Shown here: piece by piece, positions 35,148 through 44,276 of the stretch
Layout: each line of letters begins with the position of its first letter
How positions within the stretch are numbered: position 1 is the first letter of the stretch
From: Schauerella fraxinea
Lineage (GTDB): Bacteria; Pseudomonadota; Gammaproteobacteria; Burkholderiales; Burkholderiaceae_B
DNA length: 64,000 nucleotides
Assembly (NCBI GenBank): GCA_030849965.1
Contig: JAVDKL010000003.1
Location: forward strand, 434,001-498,000
Direction of reading: 5' to 3'
Translations under genes and position numbers: made by a program
The notes under the pieces: model-generated
Database searches by the model: none
Seen by the model: only the letters and a program-made list of their open reading frames with translations
What the model was told of the DNA's origin: nothing

Positions 35148-36035
35148 TTATCGCGTGCGCCACATCGCCAGAAACATCCCCGACGCCATGATGAGGGCCA
35201 CGCCTGCCAGCGCGATGTCGTCTGGGGGGCGCAGAAACCAGAAGGTGCTGAACGCCAACGCCATCAATAACTGAAAGTAGTTCAGCGGCGCCAGCGTGGC
35301 GGCCGACACGCGTTGATAGGCCGCCATCAACAACAACTGTGCCACGCCGTTGCAGGCGCCCATCGCGAAGATGAACACGCTGTCGGCAAATCCCGGCCAG
35401 GTCTCCGGCAGGAAAAACGGCGCGGGGATCACGGTGGCGATCAAGCAGATGATGGCCGTGTAGGCGTACTGCACCGGCCAGGCCACAGCGCCCGCGAGCT
35501 TGCGGGTGAGCACCTGGAACACCGCGTAGCTCACGGCGGAGATCGCCATCAGCACGGTGCCGATCAGCGGCAGGTCGCTGCCGGGCCGCACGATCAGCAG
35601 CATGCCGCCAAACCCTACCGCCACCGCCAGCCATTGCACCAGCCGCACGCGCTCGCCCAGCAGCCAGGGCGAGAGTGCGACCATCATGAGCGGGGAGGTG
35701 AAATAGATGGCAGTGGCTTCGGATAGCGGCATCCAGGCCAGCGCCGTCATGAAGCACGTGCCCACAAGCGCGAGCATCAGGCCGCGCACGATCAGCAGTT
35801 TCTTGTGCGGCGCCTGCGGCAAGCTCGGGCGGCCTTGACGCAGCCACACCACCAGGGCGATCGTCGCCACCGCGGCGTAGCGCATCACGTTCAGAAAGGG
35901 CGCGGGGTATCGTTCGAGCAGCTGCTTGGCGACGGCGTCGAATGTGGAGAAGGCCACCAGCGCGCCGAAGAACAGCAGTATGCCGATGCGCGAGGCGCGG
36001 TTGGCCAGCGCAGGCGCGACGGCAGTCGTATTCAT
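35148..36035 (-). CDS. EamA/DMT-family permease
   Basis: A 295-residue membrane protein with about ten helices: ILLFFGALVAFSTFDAVAKQLL begins the first EamA repeat and SDLPLIGTVLMAISAVSYAVFQVLTRKLA the second. It starts 13 nt after the stop of the second acetylpolyamine amidohydrolase gene, so it is the last gene of that leftward transcript. It may export a pathway product or import a related metabolite. Confidence 0.9.
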   Translation of the reverse strand: MNTTAVAPALANRASRIGILLFFGALVAFSTFDAVAKQLLERYPAPFLNVMRYAAVATIALVVWLRQGRPSLPQAPHKKLLIVRGLMLALVGTCFMTALAWMPLSEATAIYFTSPLMMVALSPWLLGERVRLVQWLAVAVGFGGMLLIVRPGSDLPLIGTVLMAISAVSYAVFQVLTRKLAGAVAWPVQYAYTAIICLIATVIPAPFFLPETWPGFADSVFIFAMGACNGVAQLLLMAAYQRVSAATLAPLNYFQLLMALAFSTFWFLRPPDDIALAGVALIMASGMFLAMWRTR

Positions 36036-36048
36036 CGGCGCGCGGCCA

Positions 36049-37113
36049 TCATGCCGCGACCGCCGCCATGCCTTGCAGGAATGCATCCAACGCCGGGCCG
36101 ATAGCCTCGACCATGTAGCCGCCTTCTTGCACCACGACAGTGGGGATGCCCAGTGCGCCCACGCGTTCGCCGATCGCGCGGTACGCATCCATGTCGAGCT
36201 TGAGCACAGTGATGGGATCGTCCTTGTACGTGTCGAAGCCGAGCGGCAATACCAGGGCGTCGGGTTGGTAAGCGCGTAGCGCATCCAGGGCACGGTCCAG
36301 CGCAAAGAGGAAGGTGTCGTTGCCCGAGCCGTGCGGCAGCGGAATATTGAGGTTGTAGCCTTCGCCCGCGCCGAAACCGAGTTCGTTCGCATAACCCGTA
36401 TAGAACGGGTAGTAATGGGTGGGATCGGCGTGCAGCGAGACCGTCATCACATCGTCGCGCTGATAGAAGATATTTTGCGTGCCATCGCCGTGATGCGCAT
36501 CCACATCGAGCACCGCGACTTTTGCAAACGTGGCGCGCAGACGCTGCGCGGCGGCTGCGCTGTTGTTCAGATAACAGAAGCCGCCGGCGCGATCGAAGTG
36601 GGCGTGATGCCCGGAGGGGCGGCACAAGGCGTAGGCCAGCGCGTGGCCCGAGGCGACGTAATCCGCCGCGGCGACGGCAGTGTGCGTGGCGCGCAAGGCC
36701 GAATGCCACGTGTGCGGGCCGATGGGTACGGCGAGGTCGCTCAGGTAGTAGCCGCTCTGCGCCACGATCGAGGGCGATGGGCAGGGCGGGCGCCCGAGGG
36801 ATTCAACCCGGCCGCTGTAATGGGGATGCAGGTTGGGCAGCACTTCGATGCCGGGCGACAGGCCTTCTGCGGCCAAGGCCTGCCAGCGGGCGTAGGCATT
36901 CTCGAAAAAGTCGAGGTAGTGCGGGCTGTGAACGCCGTCCAGCGGCGCGCGGCCGAAGTCGGGTGGGACCTCGATCGCGATGCCGCGGCGGGTCAGTGTG
37001 GCTTGCAGCGTTTCGGCACGTGCCGGCAGATCGGTGGGCGCGCAGATCTTGCCCAAGCGCATGAACTGCTGGGGCGAATGCAGCAATTGATCTTCTGAGA
37101 AAAACGCCTTCAT
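36049..37113 (-). CDS. Acetylpolyamine amidohydrolase-like (HDAC superfamily), second paralogue
   Basis: A 354-residue zinc deacetylase. The active-site pair is His169-His170 (RPSGHHA), the metal ligands are Asp205 and His207 (LDVDAHHGDG) and Asp294 (LGFDTYKDDP), and the catalytic Tyr is Tyr333 (EGGYM). The N-terminal section (HSPQQFMRLG) and the long loop before the catalytic core fit acetylpolyamine amidohydrolases, where the loop shapes the dimer and a narrow entry for thin substrates. It lies 64 nt after the 2-hydroxyacid dehydrogenase gene and just before the EamA gene in the leftward operon. The substrate is inferred. Confidence 0.95.
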   Translation of the reverse strand: MKAFFSEDQLLHSPQQFMRLGKICAPTDLPARAETLQATLTRRGIAIEVPPDFGRAPLDGVHSPHYLDFFENAYARWQALAAEGLSPGIEVLPNLHPHYSGRVESLGRPPCPSPSIVAQSGYYLSDLAVPIGPHTWHSALRATHTAVAAADYVASGHALAYALCRPSGHHAHFDRAGGFCYLNNSAAAAQRLRATFAKVAVLDVDAHHGDGTQNIFYQRDDVMTVSLHADPTHYYPFYTGYANELGFGAGEGYNLNIPLPHGSGNDTFLFALDRALDALRAYQPDALVLPLGFDTYKDDPITVLKLDMDAYRAIGERVGALGIPTVVVQEGGYMVEAIGPALDAFLQGMAAVAA

Positions 37114-37176
37114 GATGTCCTCGTAGGCAATGACACAGCGCGCCGCAGCGCGTCGTTTGATATGGCGAGCGTAGCC

Positions 37177-38127
37177 TCAATAGCCATTGGCGCGCGTGGT
37201 GCGCGTATCGGGCATCTGGCCCGCGCGCACAAGGTTCAGATTGGCCAGCGTTTGGCGCGCGACGGCAGTGGCGGACGTGCGCGTGGCGATGTGCGGCGTG
37301 ACCAGGATGCGTGGGTCGCGCCAGAACGCGTGATCGGTGGGGAGCGGTTCGACGTGGGTGGTGTCCAGCGTGGCGGCGGCCAACTGGCCGGACGCGAGGG
37401 CGGCCAGCAGATCGACCTCGACCAGATGCGCGCCCCGTCCGACGTTGATGAGATGGCTGCCGTGCGGTAATTGCGCAAACAGCGTTGCGTTGAGAAACCC
37501 GCGGGTCTCGTCGGTGAGGGGCAGCAAGCACACGAGCGTGTCGATGCCATGCAAAAAATCAGGCAAGCCTGTTGCGCCATGATGACCCGTCACGCCTGCC
37601 GGCAGGTGATCCTTGGGCGAGCGGCTCCAGCCGTGCACGGCATAGCCCAAGGTGGCCAATGCTTGCGCCACCGCCATGCCCAATCGGCCCAGGCCGGCGA
37701 CGCCTACGCGATGCTCGCCGGGCGGCACGATCGGGCTTTCGCGCCACAGCCCTTGCGCGCTATTGGCCACGTAATCCGGAAAATGCCGGTGCCGATTGAT
37801 GACGGCCCACGCCACGTAGGCGATCATGCCGGCGGTCATGTCCGTATCGACCGCGCGGCACACGGGCACATGCTCGGGCAGGGCGGCATCGGCGTAGATG
37901 TGGTCCACGCCCGCGCCGATCGACTGGATGAGCTGCAGATTGGGCAAGGTGTTCAACAGACCTTGCGGCGGCTGCCAGCATACTGCGGCGTCGATATCGG
38001 CCAGGTCGCGCAGGTCATCGCGCACGCGCCAGTCGATGCCGGGGCAGGCCGCTTCGAAGGCGGGCACCAGATAGCGCATGTCGAGCGATTGGCTGAGGAG
38101 CGCCACGCATGGTTGGGCGGCGCTCAT
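37177..38127 (-). CDS. D-2-hydroxyacid dehydrogenase (GhrA-like)
   Basis: A 316-residue NAD(P)-dependent reductase of the glyoxylate/hydroxypyruvate reductase A group. The nucleotide-binding motif is VGVAGLGRLGMAVAQAL, followed by WSRSPK (NADPH-type Arg after the strand), LINVGRGAHLVEVDLL (catalytic Arg loop) and PRILVTPHIATRTS (catalytic His). The ATG overlaps the stop of the ATPase gene by ATGA, so it is translated with the transporter. It may reduce a 2-oxo acid made during catabolism of the imported compound. Confidence 0.93.
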   Translation of the reverse strand: MSAAQPCVALLSQSLDMRYLVPAFEAACPGIDWRVRDDLRDLADIDAAVCWQPPQGLLNTLPNLQLIQSIGAGVDHIYADAALPEHVPVCRAVDTDMTAGMIAYVAWAVINRHRHFPDYVANSAQGLWRESPIVPPGEHRVGVAGLGRLGMAVAQALATLGYAVHGWSRSPKDHLPAGVTGHHGATGLPDFLHGIDTLVCLLPLTDETRGFLNATLFAQLPHGSHLINVGRGAHLVEVDLLAALASGQLAAATLDTTHVEPLPTDHAFWRDPRILVTPHIATRTSATAVARQTLANLNLVRAGQMPDTRTTRANGY

Positions 38128-39779
38128 GATGCCAACGCCAGTTTGGCGCGGCGTCCCGCGATGATGCTCGAGAAATCGGGCACCGCTTCGATCAGCTTGC
38201 GCGTGTACGGCTCGCGCGGATGGCGGATCACTTGCTCTGCCGTGCCGTGCTCGATGATGCAGCCCTTTTGCATAACGGCGATGTGATCGCACATTTGTGC
38301 TGCCACCCGAAGATCGTGCGTGACGAAGATCATGCTGAGATTGAAGGTATCGCGCACTTTGGCAAAGAGATCGAGCACCTGCGCCTGCACCGATACGTCC
38401 AGCGCCGATACGGGTTCGTCGGCCACGATCAGATCGGGTTCGACCGCCAGGGCGCGCGCGATACCGATGCGCTGGCGCTGGCCGCCCGAAAATTCATGCG
38501 GGTAACGTTCGAGCGCATCGGCGCTCAGGCCCACCAGGGTGAGTAGCTCTGTTGCGCGCTTGAGCGCCTCGGCGGCGGGCACGCCTTGCGCCAGCGGGCC
38601 GGACATGATCGAGCGACCCACCGTATGGCGCGGATTGAGCGAGGCATGCGGATCCTGAAAGACCATCTGAATGCGGCCGAACGACGCGCGCCGGCCCCGA
38701 TCGTCGCGGCCGGCGCCGGTGTTCATGCCTTTGAACAGAATGCGGCCCGAGTCCAGCGGCAGCAAGCCTGCAATGCAGCGGCCCACGGTCGACTTGCCGG
38801 AACCGGATTCGCCCACCAGGCCCAATACTTCGCCGCGCTTGATGGTGAAGCTGACGTTGTTGACGGCGTGCACCACGCGCGCCTTGCTGAACCAGCCGCC
38901 GCCCGAGGTGTAGGTCTTGTTCATTTCCTGTGCGTCCAACAGCACTTGCGCGTTGTCCGATTCGGCACGCAAGGCGGGCGAGCCGTGCGGGATCGCGGCG
39001 ATGAGGCGTTGGGTATAGGGATGCTGTGGATCGCCCAGCACCGTATCCACGTTGCCCAATTCCACGACCTCACCCAGCTGCATCACGGCAACCTCGTCGG
39101 CGATTTCGGACACCACGCCGAAGTCGTGGGTGATGAAAAGCACGGCCGTGCCGCGCTTGGTTTGCAGGTCGCGGATGAGCTTGAGGATCTGCGCCTGGGT
39201 AGTGACGTCCAAGGCGGTAGTGGGCTCGTCGGCAATCAGCAATGCCGGTTCCAGCATCAACGCGCACGCGATCATCACGCGCTGGCGCTGACCGCCCGAC
39301 AACCGGAAGGGATAGCTTTCGGCGATGGCTTCGGGATCGGGCAGATGCACATCGGTGAGGGCGGCAATGATGCGCGCTTGCTTCTCGGCTGGCGTCAACG
39401 TGATGTGGGCGTCGATGGCTTCGGCCAGTTGATCGCCGATGCGCATGACCGGATTCAGGGCCGACATGGGATCCTGGAAAATCATGCCGATGCGGTTGCC
39501 CCGCAGTTGGCGCAAACCGGCTTCATCGAGCGTGAGCAGATCCTGGCCTTGAAACAGAATCCGGCCGGCCACTGGCGCCACGTGCGGCACCGGCAACAAA
39601 CCCATGACGGCGTTGGCGATCATCGATTTGCCGGAGCCGCTTTCGCCGACGATGCACAACGTGCGGCCGGGGGCGACGGATAGCGTCGCTTCTTGCACGG
39701 CCAATGGCCGGTCGGCGCCGCGCGGCAGTTTGATGGACAAGCCCTGGATATCGAGCAGGGCCTCTTGGTTGACGGTCAT
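38124..39779 (-). CDS. Oligopeptide-type ABC transporter ATPase with two ATP-binding domains
   Basis: A 551-residue fusion of two ATPases of the DppD and DppF type. Domain 1 has Walker [10 protein letters not shown], signature [12 protein letters not shown] and Walker [13 protein letters not shown]; domain 2 has [22 protein letters not shown] and [12 protein letters not shown]. Each is followed by the family's C-terminal HPYT / REPYT oligopeptide segment. The ATG overlaps the permease stop by 4 nt. Such GsiA-like fusions serve peptides, glutathione and other amides. Confidence 0.96.
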   Translation of the reverse strand: MTVNQEALLDIQGLSIKLPRGADRPLAVQEATLSVAPGRTLCIVGESGSGKSMIANAVMGLLPVPHVAPVAGRILFQGQDLLTLDEAGLRQLRGNRIGMIFQDPMSALNPVMRIGDQLAEAIDAHITLTPAEKQARIIAALTDVHLPDPEAIAESYPFRLSGGQRQRVMIACALMLEPALLIADEPTTALDVTTQAQILKLIRDLQTKRGTAVLFITHDFGVVSEIADEVAVMQLGEVVELGNVDTVLGDPQHPYTQRLIAAIPHGSPALRAESDNAQVLLDAQEMNKTYTSGGGWFSKARVVHAVNNVSFTIKRGEVLGLVGESGSGKSTVGRCIAGLLPLDSGRILFKGMNTGAGRDDRGRRASFGRIQMVFQDPHASLNPRHTVGRSIMSGPLAQGVPAAEALKRATELLTLVGLSADALERYPHEFSGGQRQRIGIARALAVEPDLIVADEPVSALDVSVQAQVLDLFAKVRDTFNLSMIFVTHDLRVAAQMCDHIAVMQKGCIIEHGTAEQVIRHPREPYTRKLIEAVPDFSSIIAGRRAKLALAS

Positions 39780-40621
39780 GCGCGGCTCCTTGCATCGAGG
39801 CGGGTATTCAAGCCATCGCTCAGGCCTTCGCCCACCAGATTGAGCGCAAGCACGGTAAGCAGGATCGCCAGGCCCGGGAACACGCTGATCCACCAGGCTT
39901 GCCGCAACGAGGTGCGCGCCGCGCCGATCATGTAGCCCCAGCTCATCACGTTGGGATCGCCCAGGCCCATGAAGCTCAAGGACGATTCCAGCAGGATGGC
40001 GGTGGCCACCATCAACGATCCCATCACCACGATGGGGGCGGCGGCGTTGGGCAGGATCTGCGTGATGATGATGCGCAGATTGGATTCGCCGGCCAGATGC
40101 GCGGCATGCACGAAATCGCGATGCCGCAAGGTGAGAAACTCGCCACGCACCAGTCGTGCAACCGGCGGCCACGATACCAGCGCGATCGACGCCACGATGG
40201 AGCCCACCGACGGTTGGAAGATCGCGACCAGGACGATGGCCAGCGCAAAGCTTGGAATGGCCTGGAAGAGTTCGGTAAACCGCATCAAACCGGTATCGAC
40301 CCAGCCCCCGTAGTAGCCCGCGACGGCGCCGATCGACACGCCCAGCAGCAGTCCGGCAAGGGTGGACACCAGACCGATCAGAAGTGAGATGCGCGCACCC
40401 CACGCCAGCCCCACGCCGATGTCGCGGCCCATGGTATCGGTGCCGAACATGAAGCCCGATGCGCCCATGGGCGGCATGAAGGGTCGTTGCACCATGGCCC
40501 AGGGGTCGCTGCTCGAGACGAAGGGCGCGCAGCCCGCGACGACGATGACGATGGCGATCAGCACGAGGCCGGCGACCGCGCCTTTGTTGCGGCGAAAACG
40601 CCGCCAGAATCCATTGTTCAT
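39776..40621 (-). CDS. Oligopeptide-type ABC transporter permease (DppC-like)
   Basis: A 281-residue permease with FRRNKGAVAGLVLIAIVIVVAGCAP start, GTDTMGRDIGVGLAWGARISLLIG and the ATPase-docking loop ALRHRDFVHAAHLAGESNLRIIITQILPN (as LTLRHRDFVHAAHLAG). The gene overlaps its upstream and downstream neighbours by 4 nt each, so it is coupled within the transporter operon. Confidence 0.95.
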   Translation of the reverse strand: MNNGFWRRFRRNKGAVAGLVLIAIVIVVAGCAPFVSSSDPWAMVQRPFMPPMGASGFMFGTDTMGRDIGVGLAWGARISLLIGLVSTLAGLLLGVSIGAVAGYYGGWVDTGLMRFTELFQAIPSFALAIVLVAIFQPSVGSIVASIALVSWPPVARLVRGEFLTLRHRDFVHAAHLAGESNLRIIITQILPNAAAPIVVMGSLMVATAILLESSLSFMGLGDPNVMSWGYMIGAARTSLRQAWWISVFPGLAILLTVLALNLVGEGLSDGLNTRLDARSRA

Positions 40622-41592
40622 TGCAGTTCGATCCTCGGGTCGGCGAGCGTGTAGAGGAAGTCCGTGACCACGTTGAAGGCCACGGCCAGCGCGGCAGTGA
40701 CGAGGAACGTGCCCAACAGCAGGTTGTAGTCGCGCTGGACCAGCGCGTCGAACATGAGGCGGCCGATACCGGGCCACGCAAATACCGTTTCGGCCAACAC
40801 GGCGCCACCCACCATGGCGCCGGCCTGGATGCCGGCCAGCGTGATCACGGGCAACAGCGCATTGCGCAGAATGTGCCGGCGTTGAATGCGGCGGGGATGG
40901 ACGCCTTTGGCGCGCGCCGTCTTGATGAAATCCATCTGCGCCACTTCGAGCATGGACGTGCGCGTCATGCGCGCATACACCGTCATGTAGAAGAGCGCCA
41001 AGGTGGCGGCGGGCAGCACGAGATGGTTGGCGATATCGGCCGCGCGTCTCAACCCCGTAAAGCCCGAGCCCACGGTTTCATAGCCGAAGCCTGGAAACCA
41101 TTCGAGCTTGACCGAGAACAGCAGCACGCCCATCAACGCCAGCCAGAAAAGTGGCGTGGCGTAGAAGAGCATCGAGAATGTACTGATGAGGCTGTCGACC
41201 CAGGTGCCGGCGCGCGCACTGGCCCAGGCGCCGAGCGCCACGCCTAATGTGAGGGCGATGACGAAGGCCGTGAGCGTGAGCAGCAACGTGGCGGGCAGGC
41301 GTTCGGCGATGAGATCCATCACCGGCCGCTGCTGCCGGTACGATTGCCCCAGGTCCAGTTGAATCACGTGGCCCAGATAGGTGGCCAATTGCTGCGGCAC
41401 GGGTTTGTCCAGGCCGAAGCGTTCACGCAGTTGCTGCACGAAAATCTGATCCGAGGCGCCGGCTTCGCCCGCCATCACCGAGGCCGGATCGCCGGGCGCG
41501 GCGCGGATCAGCAGAAAGTTGATGACCGCGATCAGCAGCAGCACACAGATGCCTTGCAAGATCCGTCGCAGCACGAACACGAGTCTTTTCAT
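40618..41592 (-). CDS. Oligopeptide-type ABC transporter permease (DppB-like)
   Basis: A 324-residue permease. It opens FVLRRILQGICVLLLIAVINFLLIRAAPGDPA, the DppB/OppB hallmark, and carries the docking loop VAQMDFIKTARAKGVHPRRIQRRHILRNALLPVITL. The gap to the upstream binding-protein gene is 108 nt and holds two hairpins. Confidence 0.96.
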   Translation of the reverse strand: MKRLVFVLRRILQGICVLLLIAVINFLLIRAAPGDPASVMAGEAGASDQIFVQQLRERFGLDKPVPQQLATYLGHVIQLDLGQSYRQQRPVMDLIAERLPATLLLTLTAFVIALTLGVALGAWASARAGTWVDSLISTFSMLFYATPLFWLALMGVLLFSVKLEWFPGFGYETVGSGFTGLRRAADIANHLVLPAATLALFYMTVYARMTRTSMLEVAQMDFIKTARAKGVHPRRIQRRHILRNALLPVITLAGIQAGAMVGGAVLAETVFAWPGIGRLMFDALVQRDYNLLLGTFLVTAALAVAFNVVTDFLYTLADPRIELQ

Positions 41593-41611
41593 TGTGGTTC
41601 CCCTTGATGCG

Positions 41612-41680
41612 CGGCAGGCTGGTCGCCTGCCGGCTGGCTCGGTGTGCGATGCTCACCGGCCGGCTCGGCGCGCGCATCGC
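41612..41680. other. Two hairpins between binding-protein and permease genes
   Basis: CGGCAGGC at 41612-41619 pairs with GCCTGCCG at 41625-41632 around a 5-nt loop, and GCGATGC at 41646-41652 pairs with GCATCGC at 41674-41680. They lie in the 108-nt gap after the leftward binding-protein gene and lack T-runs. They could protect the 3' end of the binding-protein part of the mRNA and so raise its yield over the permeases. Confidence 0.5.
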
Positions 41681-41700
41681 AGGCGCGCGCCGTCGTGGCG

Positions 41701-43266
41701 TTACTCGATCGTCGCGCGGGCCAGGCTGTCGTTCAAGCCGATGCCCGAATTGACCAGGTTTTTGATGTTGCTGCGATAGATCGTCGGGAACTCCAGCTCG
41801 AGCAACCAGGCCACGGGCACCTCGTCGACGATGATGCGTTGCACCTCTTCGTAGATCGCGCGGCGCTTTTCCGGATCGGGCTCGCCCGCGCCGCGTTTGA
41901 AAAGATCGTCGACCTTGGGGTTGCTATAGCCTTCGACGTTGTTCCAGGCCGAGCCTTTCTCGATCGAGGTGCTGAGGTAGTTGCGGCTGACGCCCAGGGC
42001 CGCATCGCCATACTCGTACAGATAGGTGAACGCCAGGTCGTAATCCCAGTTGGCCACTTTCTCGTTCCACCCGGCCACGTCGGTGGCGACGAGATCGACC
42101 TTGATGCCGGCTGCAGCCAGGTTCTGGCGCACGATCTCGGCAAAGCGCTGCCATGTCTCGCCGTAGGGCAGCGGCAACAGGCGCAACGTTTCGCCCTTGT
42201 AGCCGGCTTCGGCGGCTAGCTTCTTGGCGCGCGGGATGTCTTGCTTGTACTTGGTGACGTTATCCGTGTGATAACGCACGCTGCTGTTGAAGGGGCCGGT
42301 GGCGACCTTGCCGAACCCTTGCCAGGCGATGTCGCGCATCGATTCGCGATTGAGCGCATACATGATGGCCTGCCGCATCTTCACGTCTTTCAACACGCCG
42401 TTGCGGTTGTTGATCCACATGAACGAATGGGGGCCGAAGAATTCCCAGCCCTTGGTCGTGATCGATACGTTGGGCAGGGCTTTCAGACGTTCGATATCGA
42501 AGTACTCGACCGTGCCGCCTGGCAGCACATCGATCTTGCCCGATTCGAAGGCCGCAGCGCGCGAGGCGGCATCCGGAATGATGTGGAAGTACACCGTATC
42601 CACGTTGGGCAATTGCTTGTCGTGGTATTGGTCGTTGCGCACGAGATGGATGAACGAACCGCGACGCCATTCCTTGAATTTGTAGGGACCGGTGCCAATG
42701 GGGGTGTTGTTGGCCGGATTGGTCATGAAGTCCGTGCCTTCGTAGATATGGCGCGGAATCATCGGCATGGTGCCGCTTTCGAAGATGCCCATGAACGGGC
42801 CGAAGGGCTCTTTCAGCGTGAACTCTACCGTGTGGTCGTCCAGCGCCTTGATGGTGCTCACGTACGCGAGGCTGGCGCGCAGGCGCGCGTTGGTCTTGCG
42901 CAGGAACACGTCGACGCTGAATACCACATCCTGCGCGGTGAAGGGCTTGCCGTCATGCCAGAGCACGCCTTCCTTGAGCTTGAACGTGTAGACGGTGGCG
43001 CCTTCGTTCACGGTCCAGGAGGTGGCCAGGTTGGGCATCGGGTCGAGCTTTTCGTTGTACCGCAGCAGGCTCTCGTAGATATTGCCCGACACCATCTGTG
43101 TGGGGCCGTTCTGGATGATGCCCAGCATCAGACCGGGAGGTTCGGGTTGAACGGCGATGTTCAGCACGCCTTTCTTGGCGGCGGCAGCCCAGGTGGGCAA
43201 TGCGGCGCTGACGCTCCACCAACCGACGGTGGCGGCGCCGGCGATCATAAAGTCGCGACGGTTCAT
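41701..43266 (-). CDS. ABC transporter substrate-binding protein (DppA/OppA family)
   Basis: A 521-residue periplasmic binding protein (SBP family 5). The start MNRRDFMIAGAATVGWW has an RRDF motif typical of a Tat signal, followed by a hydrophobic stretch and an AxA region. The mature part contains LNIAVQPEPPGLMLG, DPMPNLATSWTVNEGATVYTFKLKEGVLWHDGKPFTAQDVVFS and TPIGTGPYKFKEW, all family patterns. Its position with a deacylase suggests an acylated amine or small amide as ligand, but the ligand is unknown. Confidence 0.96.
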   Translation of the reverse strand: MNRRDFMIAGAATVGWWSVSAALPTWAAAAKKGVLNIAVQPEPPGLMLGIIQNGPTQMVSGNIYESLLRYNEKLDPMPNLATSWTVNEGATVYTFKLKEGVLWHDGKPFTAQDVVFSVDVFLRKTNARLRASLAYVSTIKALDDHTVEFTLKEPFGPFMGIFESGTMPMIPRHIYEGTDFMTNPANNTPIGTGPYKFKEWRRGSFIHLVRNDQYHDKQLPNVDTVYFHIIPDAASRAAAFESGKIDVLPGGTVEYFDIERLKALPNVSITTKGWEFFGPHSFMWINNRNGVLKDVKMRQAIMYALNRESMRDIAWQGFGKVATGPFNSSVRYHTDNVTKYKQDIPRAKKLAAEAGYKGETLRLLPLPYGETWQRFAEIVRQNLAAAGIKVDLVATDVAGWNEKVANWDYDLAFTYLYEYGDAALGVSRNYLSTSIEKGSAWNNVEGYSNPKVDDLFKRGAGEPDPEKRRAIYEEVQRIIVDEVPVAWLLELEFPTIYRSNIKNLVNSGIGLNDSLARATIE

Positions 43267-43300
43267 GAAATTCTCCTGGTGATGGATCGGGTGGGGCGGA

Positions 43301-44086
43301 TCAACTGCGGTAGGACGTGGGCACGACCGGATCGAGCAGACGCAGCAACGCGCGCCATTCACGCGAATCGGGATTGCCCTGCGCGAGGCGGTTGCTCTCA
43401 CCGCTGGCGTACTGCCGCGCGGTGTGCTCGCTGACGGCATCGCTGACGGGATGGATAGGCTGACCGCTGGACTGGATCGCCAGCTGTACGCGGCAGGCGC
43501 GATCCAGGTTGAGCATGTAGATGAAAGCTTGCGACACCGAAAAGCCGGTGGTAAGCAATCCATGGTTGCGCAGGATCATGACCGGATGCTCGCCCAGGTC
43601 GGCCACCAGGCGTTCGCGTTCGTTGTGATCCAGCGCAATGCCCTCGTACTCGTGGTACGCCACGCGGTTGTAGAACTGCAGCGCCCATTGATTTACCGGC
43701 TGCAGACCGCAGGCCAGCGACGACACGGCGACGCCGGCCACCGTGTGGGTGTGCAGCACGCAGGCGATATCGGGCCGCGCCATGTGAATCGCACTGTGGA
43801 TCGTGAAGCCGGCCGGGTTGATGTCGTACGGCGTGTCTTGCAGCGGCTGGCCGTCGAAGCCCACCTTGACCAGCGACGACGCCGTGATGTCGCGAAAGAG
43901 GTGACCGTAAGGGTTGATCAGAAACGCGCCTTCCTCGCCATCCACCCGTGCCGAAATGTGGGTGTAGATGCTGTCGTCCATGCCGAAGTGGGCGATGAGG
44001 CGATAGGCTGCGGCGAGATCCTGGCGGATTCGCCACTCGGTTTCCGTCATGTTGGGCGGGACGGCGACTGCGTGAGCACTGACCAT
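43301..44086 (-). CDS. Class II aldolase/adducin family protein
   Basis: A 261-residue zinc aldolase-type protein. The metal motif is HTHTVAG, with a third His in LRNHGLLTTG and a probable general acid in SALVKVGFDG-type strands (as SSLVKVGFDGQP). The ATG at 44086 has an AAGGA ribosome site; an ATG at 44146 adds 20 residues and lacks one. It is the first gene of the leftward operon, 34 nt before the binding-protein gene, with the shared divergent promoter region and its palindrome upstream. It could cleave a hydroxylated intermediate, but its substrate is not known. Confidence 0.92.
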   Translation of the reverse strand: MVSAHAVAVPPNMTETEWRIRQDLAAAYRLIAHFGMDDSIYTHISARVDGEEGAFLINPYGHLFRDITASSLVKVGFDGQPLQDTPYDINPAGFTIHSAIHMARPDIACVLHTHTVAGVAVSSLACGLQPVNQWALQFYNRVAYHEYEGIALDHNERERLVADLGEHPVMILRNHGLLTTGFSVSQAFIYMLNLDRACRVQLAIQSSGQPIHPVSDAVSEHTARQYASGESNRLAQGNPDSREWRALLRLLDPVVPTSYRS

Positions 44087-44158
44087 GAAGAGCGTCCTTC
44101 GTGTCGATAGAGTCGAGGCAGGAATAGCCTGCGAGTGACTCATCATAAGTCGATCGTC

Positions 44159-44172
44159 AACTGTCGACAGTT
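44159..44172. promoter_or_regulatory. Perfect 14-bp palindrome, candidate GntR operator
   Basis: AACTGTCGACAGTT equals its own reverse complement. It lies in the 190-nt gap between the divergent starts at 44086 and 44277, 73 and 105 nt away. FCD-type GntR regulators bind short palindromes of this kind, so the protein encoded at 44277 is the natural candidate. Confidence 0.6.
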
Positions 44173-44276
44173 AGCAGTACTACTGATATGCTCGTCCACA
44201 ACGCGGTGCTATAAAGCGCGCCCAAGCGTTCGGGATCGGTCCGGAGCACGCCGCGTCGAGACAGAGATTTGTGTAG

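Noticed and set aside
38124-40808. 894-residue frame joining permease and ATPase
   Set aside because: The ATPase starts at 39779 and the permease is in another frame with its own conserved start; there is no evidence of a fusion.
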